From positions 372,001 to 436,000 of the forward strand of contig JAEYDD010000075.1 in NCBI GenBank assembly GCA_023404095.1: a stretch of 64,000 nt of DNA, in the 5' to 3' direction. The position numbers and the translations under genes were made by a program. This document shows, in pieces, positions 1 to 8,027 of this stretch; the stretch's first letter is position 1; every line of letters starts with the position of its first letter. The stretch is from Pseudomonadota bacterium. GTDB taxonomy: Bacteria > Pseudomonadota > Alphaproteobacteria > Rhizobiales > Rhizobiaceae. Under the pieces are notes generated by a model. It worked only from the letters and a program-made list of their open reading frames with translations, made no database searches and was not told the origin of the DNA.

Positions 1-737
1 TCCATGTTCGACAAAAGGTTGGCGTGCGTCAGCATTGCCCCCTTGGAAACGCCGGTCGTGCCGCCGGTATATTGCAGGAAAGCGATGTCGGTGCGGGAGA
101 CGTTGGGCGCTGCAAGCGTCCTTCCAGCACCTGCCGCCATCACGGCCTTGAAGGTGTGATGGCCCGGTAGCGACCACACCGGCACTAGCTTCTTGATCCG
201 GCGCACCACGAGATTGACCAAGTGGCCCTTGAGGCCGAGCATATCGCCCATGCTGCAGACGACGACGTCCTGAACCTGCGTCTTGGCGACGGCCTGCTGC
301 ACGGTGTGGGCGAAGTTCTCCAGCACGAACAGCACCTTTGCCCCTGCATCGTTCAACTGGTGCTCCAGCTCCCTTGGAGTATAGAGCGGGTTGACGTTGA
401 CCACGGTGAAACCGGCACGCAGGATCCCGTAGACGACCACCGGGTTCTGCAGGATGTTGGGCATCATCACCGCCACGCGGTCTCCCTTGGAGAGCCCGCG
501 TGACTGCAGCCAGGCGCCGATCTTGGCCGATTCCGCTTCGAGGCCGCGAAAGCTCAGGCTCTTGCCCATGCTGATGAAGGCCGGGCGATCCACATGGATG
601 GCACAGAAGTGCTCCAGCGCCGCACCGATCGATTCATAGGCCAGCGGAGGAATCTCTGCCGGAAATCCGGAAGGATATGAGGCCAGCCAGATCCTTTCGG
701 GAATGGTGGCGGTCCGCCCCTCGACGCTTGCTGACAT
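1..737 (-). CDS. long-chain fatty-acid/acyl-CoA ligase, N-terminal part (partial)
   Basis: AMP-forming acyl-CoA synthetase that activates a fatty or other carboxylic acid to its CoA thioester through an acyl-adenylate; the family acts in the cytosol or at the inner membrane. The gene runs off the left edge, so only about 245 N-terminal residues are visible. They end in the Thr/Gly-rich nucleotide-binding motif YTGGTTGVSKG. Upstream residues such as VNPLYTPRELEHQL are typical of FadD-type ligases. The ATG at 737 is preceded by GGGAGGAA, which fixes the start. A palindrome at 871-886 lies about 135 bp upstream and is a candidate operator. The class is secure; substrate and exact FadD orthology are not. 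Confidence 0.88.
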   Translation of the reverse strand, partial: MSASVEGRTATIPERIWLASYPSGFPAEIPPLAYESIGAALEHFCAIHVDRPAFISMGKSLSFRGLEAESAKIGAWLQSRGLSKGDRVAVMMPNILQNPVVVYGILRAGFTVVNVNPLYTPRELEHQLNDAGAKVLFVLENFAHTVQQAVAKTQVQDVVVCSMGDMLGLKGHLVNLVVRRIKKLVPVWSLPGHHTFKAVMAAGAGRTLAAPNVSRTDIAFLQYTGGTTGVSKGAMLTHANLLSNM

Positions 738-870
738 GAATGCGATTCCTCCCAGTGGTCTGTTCGCCCATGGCCCCATTTATGCGTCCGGGAGCGTTCC
801 TCCAAAACCCCCCGACGCCGGCAGCATGATGCCTTTGGACCATGGCTTCAACCCTTATTGCTAGATAACC

Positions 871-886
871 TTGACGTAAACGTCAA
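871..886. promoter_or_regulatory. palindromic operator candidate upstream of the acyl-CoA ligase
   Basis: TTGACGTAAACGTCAA has 7-bp arms around a 2-bp centre. It lies between the divergent acyl-CoA ligase (start 737) and the BA14K-like gene (start 1002). ACGT-type palindromes are known for regulators of acyl-CoA catabolism such as the MerR-family LiuR. A related site occurs at 36793-36814 in front of another lipid/nitronate-type enzyme. No regulator gene is adjacent, so the assignment is inference. Confidence 0.45.
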
Positions 887-1001
887 TATTGAGAATGTCC
901 GTCCGGATTCTTGCCGTGATGCTGCGCCATGCTTCGAAGCGGGCTGGAAACAGCCGGCCACGCGTGAGAATATGGAATAGCTGCCCTCCAGGAGTGGCGT
1001 C

Positions 1002-1427
1002 ATGGCTCTTAGGTCAAAATCCGCGTTTCTGCTTTTCGGCCTGTCGCTTGCGACGGCAGTGCCTGCGGTTGCGATCGATGCCTTGCGCCCCCGCAACGGC
1101 CCTGTCGTCGTCGGCCAGGATCCGGTCGACATGTTTGGCGGACGTGACCCCGTGGATGCCCTGCGCACGCCGCCGCTTTATCGCGGCACGCGCGGTTATG
1201 CCACCTATCGAGAAGGCTATTATCGCCACCCCAACGGCTACTGGTATCCGCGCGCCGTGTTCGGCACCGGTGAAATGCTTGGAGACGTGACCGTCGGCCC
1301 GCGGGCCCCGGTCTACGGCATGACCACACAGCGTTGGTGCGCCAATCGTTATCGCAGCTACCGCCTGTCGGACAACACTTACCAACCGTTCGGCGGCGGA
1401 CCGCGCGTGTTCTGCGTGCCGAAATAA
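1002..1427 (+). CDS. BA14K-like secreted protein
   Basis: Hypothetical exported protein of 141 residues. A signal peptide covers about residues 1-24 (hydrophobic run LLFGLSLATAVPAVA). The C-terminus carries WCANRYRSYRLSDNTY followed by a Gly-rich stretch and a final Cys, the pattern of the Brucella 14-kDa immunoreactive protein family (BA14K). Members are small envelope proteins of rhizobia and brucellae with poorly defined roles. The ATG has AGGAG 8 bases upstream. It converges on the 5-formyl-THF cyclo-ligase gene with only 12 bases between stops. Family is likely; function unknown. Confidence 0.75.
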   Translation: MALRSKSAFLLFGLSLATAVPAVAIDALRPRNGPVVVGQDPVDMFGGRDPVDALRTPPLYRGTRGYATYREGYYRHPNGYWYPRAVFGTGEMLGDVTVGPRAPVYGMTTQRWCANRYRSYRLSDNTYQPFGGGPRVFCVPK

Positions 1428-1439
1428 CGTCGCCGCCGG

Positions 1440-2054
1440 TCAGCCGAGGTCGGCCGTTATTATAACGTCCATGGGGATGTCGTGCGCCTGCGGGCGGATC
1501 GTGGCGATCTTCTGGTTGCCGTAGCCGACCCCGATTGCAAACGGCTTTTGCTGAAGGGCCGCCAGCGTGCGGTCAAAGAAGCCGCCGCCATAACCGAGCC
1601 GGTAGAGCGCAGGATCGTAGCCGACAAGCGGAGCCACGACGACATCCGGCTCGAGCACCTCTCCCCCGGCCGGTATGGGAATGTCCCATATGCCGCGCGC
1701 AAGGGGCTCGCCGGTCCGCCAGCTTCGGAATTGCAACGGTTGCCGCTTTTCAACGACCACTGGAAGAAGCGCCACCCCGCCACCCTGCCAGATCTCCTCG
1801 ACCCACGGGCGAAGGTCCGGTTCGCCGCGGAATGGCCAGTAGAGACCGACGCGCCTGCCGTCGATCGCCCCGACCGTCTCGCGCAGGCGCGTGAGGATGA
1901 GGGAAGACGCGGAAAGCCGACTTTCGGGTGAACCGGACAGGCGTTCGGCGATCAGTCGCGCTCGCTCGCTCGTCCGCCACGCTGCCAACTCGGCACCGCC
2001 TTTCGCTGCGCACGCGTCACTGCCGGTCATGGCATCGATGTCCTCGTCCTGCAT
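1440..2054 (-). CDS. 5-formyltetrahydrofolate cyclo-ligase
   Basis: Converts 5-formyl-THF to 5,10-methenyl-THF using ATP, recycling a stored folate form in cytosolic one-carbon metabolism. Of 204 residues, visible motifs are VGLYWPFRGEPDLRP (substrate region) and the Gly-rich YGGGFFDRTLA near the C-terminus, which matches the family's GYGGGYYDR motif. The reading frame stays open to 2276, but the ATG at 2054 has AAGGGGGA upstream and gives the usual family length, so I start it there. 6S RNA often lies upstream of this gene in proteobacteria; here the upstream gene is divergent and I see no room for a 6S RNA. Confidence 0.9.
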   Translation of the reverse strand: MQDEDIDAMTGSDACAAKGGAELAAWRTSERARLIAERLSGSPESRLSASSLILTRLRETVGAIDGRRVGLYWPFRGEPDLRPWVEEIWQGGGVALLPVVVEKRQPLQFRSWRTGEPLARGIWDIPIPAGGEVLEPDVVVAPLVGYDPALYRLGYGGGFFDRTLAALQQKPFAIGVGYGNQKIATIRPQAHDIPMDVIITADLG

Positions 2055-2261
2055 CGGGTCGGTTCCCCCTTCGCATCGGGAGACGCCCTGCCGCATTCCC
2101 GGAGTCTTGCCGGGCGAATTCTCCGAACGTGCACGAAGCCCAAAAAAAAGTCGCACACGCAAGCTTTTCTTTGCCATGACATCAGACACTGTTATCACGA
2201 TATAAGCCAATGCGTCCCGAAAGTGCGACAAGTGCGGAGCCGCATCGAGAGGAGTTACACG

Positions 2262-3419
2262 GTGCACGAGCCCCAACTGCGCAATCTTCGTCCGGAACCC
2301 CGGCTGCTGGGCGCCGCCCGCGCGTCGGGCGTCGCCTTGATCTCATCCATCTCGGCTGCCCGCTGGCTCCTGCTGCTGGTCATCGTCGCCGGCATCTATT
2401 TCTTCTACGGCTTCGTCGTGCCGGTCCTCGCCGCCCTGGTGATCGCAACGGCCAGTTGGCCGTTGTTCTGCAGGCTCCGCGGTGCGCTGGGCGGGCGGAG
2501 AACGCTGGCCGCCGCCATCGCCATCCTGCTGATCCTGGCTTTCATCGTCGTGCCTATAATGTTCGCGGTCACTTACGCATTCCAGGAGGTGCGGGAGTGG
2601 ATCGGCTGGGCGGTGGCGATGAACAAGACGGGCGCCCCGGTGCCGGAATGGATCCGGGCGCTGCCTGTCGTCGGCGAGTGGATGGCGAACCGCTGGACGC
2701 AGCTCCTTGATCATCCGGGCGCGATCGGCGAACTCAGCCAGATCGTCAGCGGCGCGAACATCGGCAACATCTACCGCGTCGCGCTCGCAGCCGGCGGGGC
2801 CGCGTTTCACCTGCTGCTGACCATGCTCTTCATGCTGATCGCGCTGTTCTTCATCTATCGCGACGGCGAGAGCTTCATGCGACAGGTGGATGCGATCGGC
2901 GAGCGCATCCTGCCGATGCGGTGGGAGCGGATCTCCCGGATCGTACCGGCGACGATCAGCTCCACCGTAACCGGCATGACGCTGATCGCAATCGGCGAGG
3001 GCATCGTGCTCGGCATCGCCTATTGGGTGGCGGGCGTGCCGTCCGCCGTCACGCTGGGCGTGATCACCGGCCTGATGGCGCTGTTTCCCGGCGGCGCGCC
3101 CTTGGCGTTTTCACTCGTGTCGATCTATCTCATCTCCAGCGGTTCGCCGTTCGCGGGCATAGCCCTGTTTCTCTGGGGCTCGATCGAGCTCTTCATTGTG
3201 GACAAGACGCTGCGTCCGAAGCTGGTCGGCGGGCCGATCAAGCTGCCTTTCCTGCCGACGTTTTTCGGCCTCATCGGCGGCGTGAAGACGATGGGCTTCC
3301 TCGGCCTCTTCATCGGGCCGGTCCTGATGGCGCTTCTGGTCGCCATATGGCGCGAGTGGGTACGCGAGGTGGAGATGACGGATGAGCACCCGGTCATCGA
3401 GAAGCGGGCGGCGGAGTAA
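2262..3419 (+). CDS. AI-2E family transporter (UPF0118-type permease)
   Basis: Integral inner-membrane protein of the AI-2E exporter-like superfamily, about 385 residues. Paired N-terminal hydrophobic segments (WLLLLVIVAGIYFFYGF and AAAIAILLILAFIVV) and a hydrophobic C-terminal half are typical. Conserved pieces include ALFFIYRDGE and the FGLIGGVKTMGFLGLFIGPV motif near the end. Substrates are mostly unproven; some members move Na+ or quorum signals. The GTG at 2262 is preceded by GAGAGGAG, preferable to the GTG at 2223. Its last 26 bases overlap the end of the convergent pyruvyl-transferase-like gene. Confidence 0.88.
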   Translation: MHEPQLRNLRPEPRLLGAARASGVALISSISAARWLLLLVIVAGIYFFYGFVVPVLAALVIATASWPLFCRLRGALGGRRTLAAAIAILLILAFIVVPIMFAVTYAFQEVREWIGWAVAMNKTGAPVPEWIRALPVVGEWMANRWTQLLDHPGAIGELSQIVSGANIGNIYRVALAAGGAAFHLLLTMLFMLIALFFIYRDGESFMRQVDAIGERILPMRWERISRIVPATISSTVTGMTLIAIGEGIVLGIAYWVAGVPSAVTLGVITGLMALFPGGAPLAFSLVSIYLISSGSPFAGIALFLWGSIELFIVDKTLRPKLVGGPIKLPFLPTFFGLIGGVKTMGFLGLFIGPVLMALLVAIWREWVREVEMTDEHPVIEKRAAE

Positions 3420-4344
3420 GCCCGAGCGCCTCGAAGGGGAAGGCCTGGAGGATCTGGCTCGTATCGATCTGCACCATGGGGAGATCTGCCGCTTCAAGCG
3501 CGTCCTCGATCGTCAGGTGAAAGGCGTATTGCGACCGCCCCACGCCCTCGAAATAGTCCACATACTTGAAGATGGGCTCGAAGGCGCTCAGATGCGGGCG
3601 GCAGGGAACGCCGCAGGCGTCTGCAAAGACCAGCCCATGCAATGAACTCGAGATCACCAGCCGCGCCTGGGCCACCATCGCCGCCACCTCGATGGGGGCC
3701 GCTGTCGGCGACACCAGCGTCACTCCCTCGGGTAAATGCGCAAAGCGCTCGGGGAGCAGGCTCTCGTCGTTCAGGTTCGGAATGTAGATGACGTCCGCCT
3801 TCCCATACTTCCTGCGTACCGTCTCGCCGGCCTGCGCGATCTCGTCGCGAAAGAGCTCGGGAAAGAGGAGACCCGGATCTCCGAAAACGGCGGGAACCTC
3901 GAACCCGAAGCGCTGGAGCGCACGCCGTGTCAGCGGGCCGCGCACGGCGGCGACGTGCAGGCTGTCGATCGTCTTCAGACGGCGTGGCCAGCTCTTGCCG
4001 TTGATGCCGGCCCCCCAGACGACATCCCCTTCGCGGGCCTGCTGAAGCACCGAGCCGACCGCCAGAAGTTTCGGCCCATCGCCGGATGGTTCGAGGGCGA
4101 CATCGCCAAGACCGCTGCGGTCCAGAATGCGTCGCACTAGGAGGGGCGACAGCTCGTCGCCGAAATTGGTCTGGCCCGCATCCCGCGGCGTCCAGTGATA
4201 AAGGTTCACGCGCTTTCCATCGAATGCGCCGTGGGCCGGACTCCGTGGCTTTTCCGACTTGTTGCCGGTGGGTGGGGAAGTGGTCGTCTTCGGCTTGGGT
4301 GGCGAGGTGCTTTTGTTGCCCCTGATGAAACGCCCGAAAATCAT
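3394..4344 (-). CDS. polysaccharide pyruvyl transferase family protein
   Basis: Probable ketal-pyruvyl transferase or related glycan-modifying enzyme, 316 residues. Family hallmarks: NFGDELSPLLVRRIL (about residue 55), VWGAGI, AVRGPLTRRAL, GDPGLL and the Ser/His motif ISSSLHGLVFADACGVP near the C-terminus. The enzymes use phosphoenolpyruvate to pyruvylate sugars in exopolysaccharides. Residues 1-40 are Pro/Lys/Thr-rich and probably disordered. Start ATG overlaps the stop of the upstream glycosyltransferase (ATGA), so the two are translationally coupled. Family is firm, substrate unknown. Confidence 0.85.
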   Translation of the reverse strand: MIFGRFIRGNKSTSPPKPKTTTSPPTGNKSEKPRSPAHGAFDGKRVNLYHWTPRDAGQTNFGDELSPLLVRRILDRSGLGDVALEPSGDGPKLLAVGSVLQQAREGDVVWGAGINGKSWPRRLKTIDSLHVAAVRGPLTRRALQRFGFEVPAVFGDPGLLFPELFRDEIAQAGETVRRKYGKADVIYIPNLNDESLLPERFAHLPEGVTLVSPTAAPIEVAAMVAQARLVISSSLHGLVFADACGVPCRPHLSAFEPIFKYVDYFEGVGRSQYAFHLTIEDALEAADLPMVQIDTSQILQAFPFEALGLTPPPASR

Positions 4345-5456
4345 AGACCGAACCTCGCCTTCAGTCGTTTGTGCAAAGGAAGACCTTTCTTCCTGGCAAT
4401 GTTGGCAATGTAGAGTTCGCGGTGCTTCGCAGCGATGCGAGGCCATGCGAGAACCGTGGCGCTGTAGTTGAGGATGCGTTCGCGCAGCCGCTCGCGCGCA
4501 TCCTGCTGCATGGACAGCGCCTTGCGGATCGCCGCGGCGGCCGTCGAACAGTCCCCCGGCGTATAGACCATGCCGCCGAACTTTCTGCTCATCTCGCCGA
4601 TCACGCCTTCGTCGGGAGCAACCACGGGAACGCCGAAAGTGAACGCCAACGGCACGACACCGGAGTTCAGGCGGCCGGAACGCGGGATGAAGACCGCCCG
4701 GCAGGTCTTGAACAGGGGCGCGATCAGATTGTCCGGGATCCGCCTGTGCAGCCGGGTAACGCTTTTGTCCGGCTTGGGGAAGTTCTTGCGCACTTCCGCG
4801 GGAAACGCCTGCACGGACAGTGCCCCCGCGAAGACCAGGCGCGACGTCATTACGTTGGCTTTGGCGAACGCTTCGCGTGCCAGCGCTTCCTCGTCCACAC
4901 TGCGCAGCGCACCGAAGACAAGGAGACGCTTGTCCTTCGTCATGAGCGCGGGGGGGAGGCCGGTTTTCGGCGGCTTGAACGTCTTGTAGAAGTCATAGTT
5001 GCCATGCGGAATGACGACATGGACCGCCCGCCCGGCCCAGTCGTCGCCGGAATGCGCCTGGCGAAACGTATCGCGGGAACGCTTGCCGAGATGCACGAAG
5101 ACGTCAGTGTGGCGAAAAACCGTGGCATAAAGCTGCCCTCCGAGTTCGCCGCTGTCTTCATCGGGGGCATGATTGTGAACCGTGTGGACGATCAGCGCGC
5201 GGGCGGCGAGCCGTGACAGGGCGAGATCGATGTCCTCTACTGAAATCTCGCGTTCGTCCTTCCAGCCGATCAGCGCATCCGGCCACTGGATGTGGACGAC
5301 ATCCCAGTCACAGTTCCCGTTGAAGAGATGAATGGGACCATGCGCGACGAGCTCAACCATCGGATCCTGCAACAAGGCCTGCATGAGTTGCAGCACATAA
5401 GGATTGCGCGGGTACATCGTGGACATGTCCGCGGGCAGCAGAATTCTGAGCTTCAC
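4341..5456 (-). CDS. glycosyltransferase (GT-B type, family-1-like)
   Basis: Probable cytosolic glycosyltransferase for a surface glycan, 371 residues. The C-terminal half has the GT-B features FIPRSGRLNSGVVPLAF and FGVPVVAPDEGVIGEM, where the acidic residues of family-1 enzymes contact the nucleotide-sugar. The N-terminus KLRILLPADMSTMYPRNPY is a Rossmann-like start. The frame is open to 5666, but the GTG at 5456 follows GGAGGG at normal spacing and removes a non-conserved tail, so I choose it. It is first of a two-gene operon with the pyruvyl-transferase-like gene. Donor and acceptor unknown. Confidence 0.78.
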   Translation of the reverse strand: MKLRILLPADMSTMYPRNPYVLQLMQALLQDPMVELVAHGPIHLFNGNCDWDVVHIQWPDALIGWKDEREISVEDIDLALSRLAARALIVHTVHNHAPDEDSGELGGQLYATVFRHTDVFVHLGKRSRDTFRQAHSGDDWAGRAVHVVIPHGNYDFYKTFKPPKTGLPPALMTKDKRLLVFGALRSVDEEALAREAFAKANVMTSRLVFAGALSVQAFPAEVRKNFPKPDKSVTRLHRRIPDNLIAPLFKTCRAVFIPRSGRLNSGVVPLAFTFGVPVVAPDEGVIGEMSRKFGGMVYTPGDCSTAAAAIRKALSMQQDARERLRERILNYSATVLAWPRIAAKHRELYIANIARKKGLPLHKRLKARFGL

Positions 5457-5788
5457 CCCGGTCCCTCCGACAATGCCCGCAAAAAGCGATAATGAATTTA
5501 GGCGGTTGAACCGAAACGAGAAAAGTATGGTTAAGGATGGAGCAGGCTCAGCAATTGATCTGGGCGGCTCATATGATTGAACCGGCGCTTGCCCGTTCGC
5601 ATGGGCGGGGCGACCGGGCTCAATCTTAGGTATGCTTCCGGCTACGTCCGAAACAGTAGCCGGCAATCATTTGCGGATGTTCGCCAAGGCCACATCGCGG
5701 CACGCCACGATGTAATCATACACCGGAAGCGTCGGGCATGAAAATCACGACAAAATACTCGTGTCAGCCGCGTCGTGCCGAAGGTCGC
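5457..5788. other. intergenic, AT-richer stretch with no gene seen
   Basis: About 330 bases between the glycosyltransferase start and the end of the upstream fusion gene. It is locally AT-rich around 5490-5540, fitting the promoter of the 5456-4341-3394 operon. I see no convincing ORF, RNA or hairpin. Confidence 0.5.
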
Positions 5789-7654
5789 TCATTCCGCCTC
5801 CGGCACGTCCTTTTCTGTGGTGGGAAACGAAGCCCGCAGCGCCGACGCGTCGAAGCGCAGCTGAAGGTCGGGGACTTCGTCGCGCATCGACGGGGTGATG
5901 TCGTGGTAGTGCGACAGGTCCAGCGCGTGCTGTTCGGGCATCTGGACGGAGAGGAAATAGTCGCGGAACTTCGTACCGTCGCCGCTGATTGCAGCCCCAT
6001 CGCTGAAGGTGCACCAGCGCGCGGGGATGCCGTAGGCATGCGCCACGATAAGGCCGTGCAGCGAGGTCGACAGGATCATCTCGCATTCGCAGAGTTCATC
6101 GATGAACGCCTCGATCTCGTCATATCCGCAGCGGACGATGGAGATTTCCTTGACGCGGGGGCCGAAATTGCGTTCGCCGCGGTGGACGATGTGCTGGATG
6201 ACGCCAAGCCGGTATTTCTTCTCGACCTTGCGGGGCGTGTAGAGCTGCGGCAGCAGCAGGGCGGGGTCACCGAAGACCTCGGGGCATTCGCCGCCGGACT
6301 TCAGCACGAGTTCGCGGGTCAGCGGCCCGCGTACGGCGAGATAGCGCGCGTCCGGCGCCAGAACATCCGTCATGCGCGGTGTTCCGCTGCCCCAGACGAT
6401 GGTACCTGTCGTTGCGAACTTGATCACGCTGCCGATGCAGAGCATGCCCTTGCCGCGCGGCGCATAGCGGGGCGGGATGCCGGTCAGCTTCTCGATCAGA
6501 TAGGGGTTGAGGATGTCGCCGAAATTTCCGGGATAGGGTGTCTTCATCCACCAGATTCGCTGGCGCTGAGACGGTCTCAGCTTGCGCTCGAATGCACGCT
6601 TCTCCAGTTCGAGGTCGAACTGCAGCGATTTGCCGTGGTCGCGCCAGGCCTCGTTGTCGCTGCCGAGCAGTTCGTCGACGGCATGTCGCGCCCTCTCGAA
6701 CTTGCGCGCCTGTACCGCGATCGAGATCCGCTTCTGCCGCACGTCCATGGAGTCCGGGTTCTGATCGACCGCCTGATCCAGGAAGTCGAGAGCGTCCTCC
6801 TTGCGGTTCAGCAATTTCAGGGTCTCGGCGTAGTTGGCAACGATACGCGTATTGGTGGGGTCAAGCAGGTTTGCTTCCCGATAGAGCCACAAGGCGCGCT
6901 TGAGATCGCCTTCCTTGCGAATGTTCGACGCCACTTCGCTGAGCACGGTGGCCTGGTGGTTTGGCATGCGGCGGGGCACGTCGTGCTGGATCACCTGGCT
7001 GCGCCACTCGGTGACGTTGCCGCTGGAGCCGAACAGAATGGAGGATCGCTCGTTGACGTCGTCTGGCGTCCGGGCCACGGTTTCCGGGCGGAGCATGCCG
7101 ACGCTCAACTGTTCCTCGAACTGAAGCCAGGCTTCGTGCAGCACATAGTCGTCAGTGACATTGCCGGGCGCTTCAGCCTCGATCTTGCCCATCAGTTCGA
7201 CGAAGCGCACGACCTTTTCGTTGTAGTTGAAGAAGAGGATGCTGGGCGTCCAGAAGCGAGAGTTGGAAAGCGGGTCGAAGTCGCGGATGTAGCGAAACGC
7301 GCGCACATAGCCTGCAATGTCGAAAGCGCAGGCGCGCAGTTCCTCGGGCAACGAGCGAATGCGGCAATCGACGTCGACCCAGAAGATCGGCCGCTTGTGC
7401 TTCTTCAGCATCTCCTGGAAGAAGGCCACCTTCAGCTTGCAGATCTGCGCCCAGTTGAAATCCTTGGGGATGGTGAGCTCGGAGATATCATAGTCGATGC
7501 CGGCCTTGCGGCAGTCAGCCCGCAGCAGTTCCGCCGCGTCATAGTAATAGGTGTCGCCGCAGTAGAAGCTGACGAGTATCGGTTTGAAGCCGGATGCGCG
7601 CTCCGCGGTGTCCTGGGTTGCGCCTTCCGGCGTCTGGATGTTCAAGCCTTCCAT
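5789..7654 (-). CDS. three-part protein: glycosyltransferase-like domain, TPR region, polysaccharide pyruvyl transferase domain
   Basis: About 621 residues in three blocks. Residues ~20-230 resemble a nucleotide-diphospho-sugar transferase with an acidic metal-binding-like motif FWVDVDCRI near residue 90. Residues ~248-330 contain TPR-like helices (ALWLYREANLLDPTN, ALDFLDQAVDQNPDS). Residues ~375-590 are a pyruvyl transferase domain: GNFGDILNPYLIEKL, VWGSGTPR, AVRGPLTRELVLKSGG, GDPALLLPQ, ILSTSLHGLIVAHAYGIP. The ATG at 7654 has GAGGAA upstream; the frame continues to 7753 without support. Probably builds or decorates a surface glycan. The domain mix is unusual; which parts are active is unknown. 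Confidence 0.8.
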   Translation of the reverse strand: MEGLNIQTPEGATQDTAERASGFKPILVSFYCGDTYYYDAAELLRADCRKAGIDYDISELTIPKDFNWAQICKLKVAFFQEMLKKHKRPIFWVDVDCRIRSLPEELRACAFDIAGYVRAFRYIRDFDPLSNSRFWTPSILFFNYNEKVVRFVELMGKIEAEAPGNVTDDYVLHEAWLQFEEQLSVGMLRPETVARTPDDVNERSSILFGSSGNVTEWRSQVIQHDVPRRMPNHQATVLSEVASNIRKEGDLKRALWLYREANLLDPTNTRIVANYAETLKLLNRKEDALDFLDQAVDQNPDSMDVRQKRISIAVQARKFERARHAVDELLGSDNEAWRDHGKSLQFDLELEKRAFERKLRPSQRQRIWWMKTPYPGNFGDILNPYLIEKLTGIPPRYAPRGKGMLCIGSVIKFATTGTIVWGSGTPRMTDVLAPDARYLAVRGPLTRELVLKSGGECPEVFGDPALLLPQLYTPRKVEKKYRLGVIQHIVHRGERNFGPRVKEISIVRCGYDEIEAFIDELCECEMILSTSLHGLIVAHAYGIPARWCTFSDGAAISGDGTKFRDYFLSVQMPEQHALDLSHYHDITPSMRDEVPDLQLRFDASALRASFPTTEKDVPEAE

Positions 7655-7776
7655 CGTTCCTCGATCGTTATTTCCGGCATGGGTAAGCAGGAGGCCCTGC
7701 CGACGCGGTGGTCGTGCGTTCGCACTCGGAGCGAAGATAGCAGTTTGCGCCACTTCTCTAATGTAGCTCTGTCAAC

Positions 7777-7920
7777 TTAACTCGATTTGACGGCTTTGCG
7801 AACAACGATACCCTTGAGAACCAGCAACCGATCGGCCGTCAGGTCGAAAGGGGTGAGGATCACGTCGATGCAACGCAGTTTCCATTGCTGAGCGTTCTCG
7901 TCGGAGGCTTCCGCAGCCAT
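7777..7920 (-). CDS. possible 47-residue ORF or gene remnant
   Basis: A short minus-strand frame with protein-like composition, including RCIDVILTPFDLTADRLLV and ending LKGIVVRKAVKSS. The same frame continues upstream of the ATG as AVLINDAGLSD until a TAG, which suggests the 3' remnant of a longer lost gene rather than a complete one. No clear ribosome binding site. It lies between the divergent fusion genes. Not recognised. Confidence 0.3.
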   Translation of the reverse strand: MAAEASDENAQQWKLRCIDVILTPFDLTADRLLVLKGIVVRKAVKSS

Positions 7921-8027
7921 GTCAGATAGTCCGGCATCATTGATGAGGACTGCCTAATGGACATGCAATGCGATATTGATGTGGCGACGTTGTGTTCGCA
8001 AATGGGATTGCGGCTTGGAGGCGCGTC

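Noticed and set aside
2055..2261. 6S RNA upstream of the 5-formyl-THF cyclo-ligase gene
   Set aside because: The usual neighbour order is absent and the ~200-bp gap is occupied by divergent start regions; no extended rod-like structure seen.
5738..7780. 680-codon plus-strand ORF
   Set aside because: Mirror image of the three-domain glycan gene; His/Arg/Leu-rich composition, no motifs, no ribosome site. GC-rich antisense frames stay open by codon bias.
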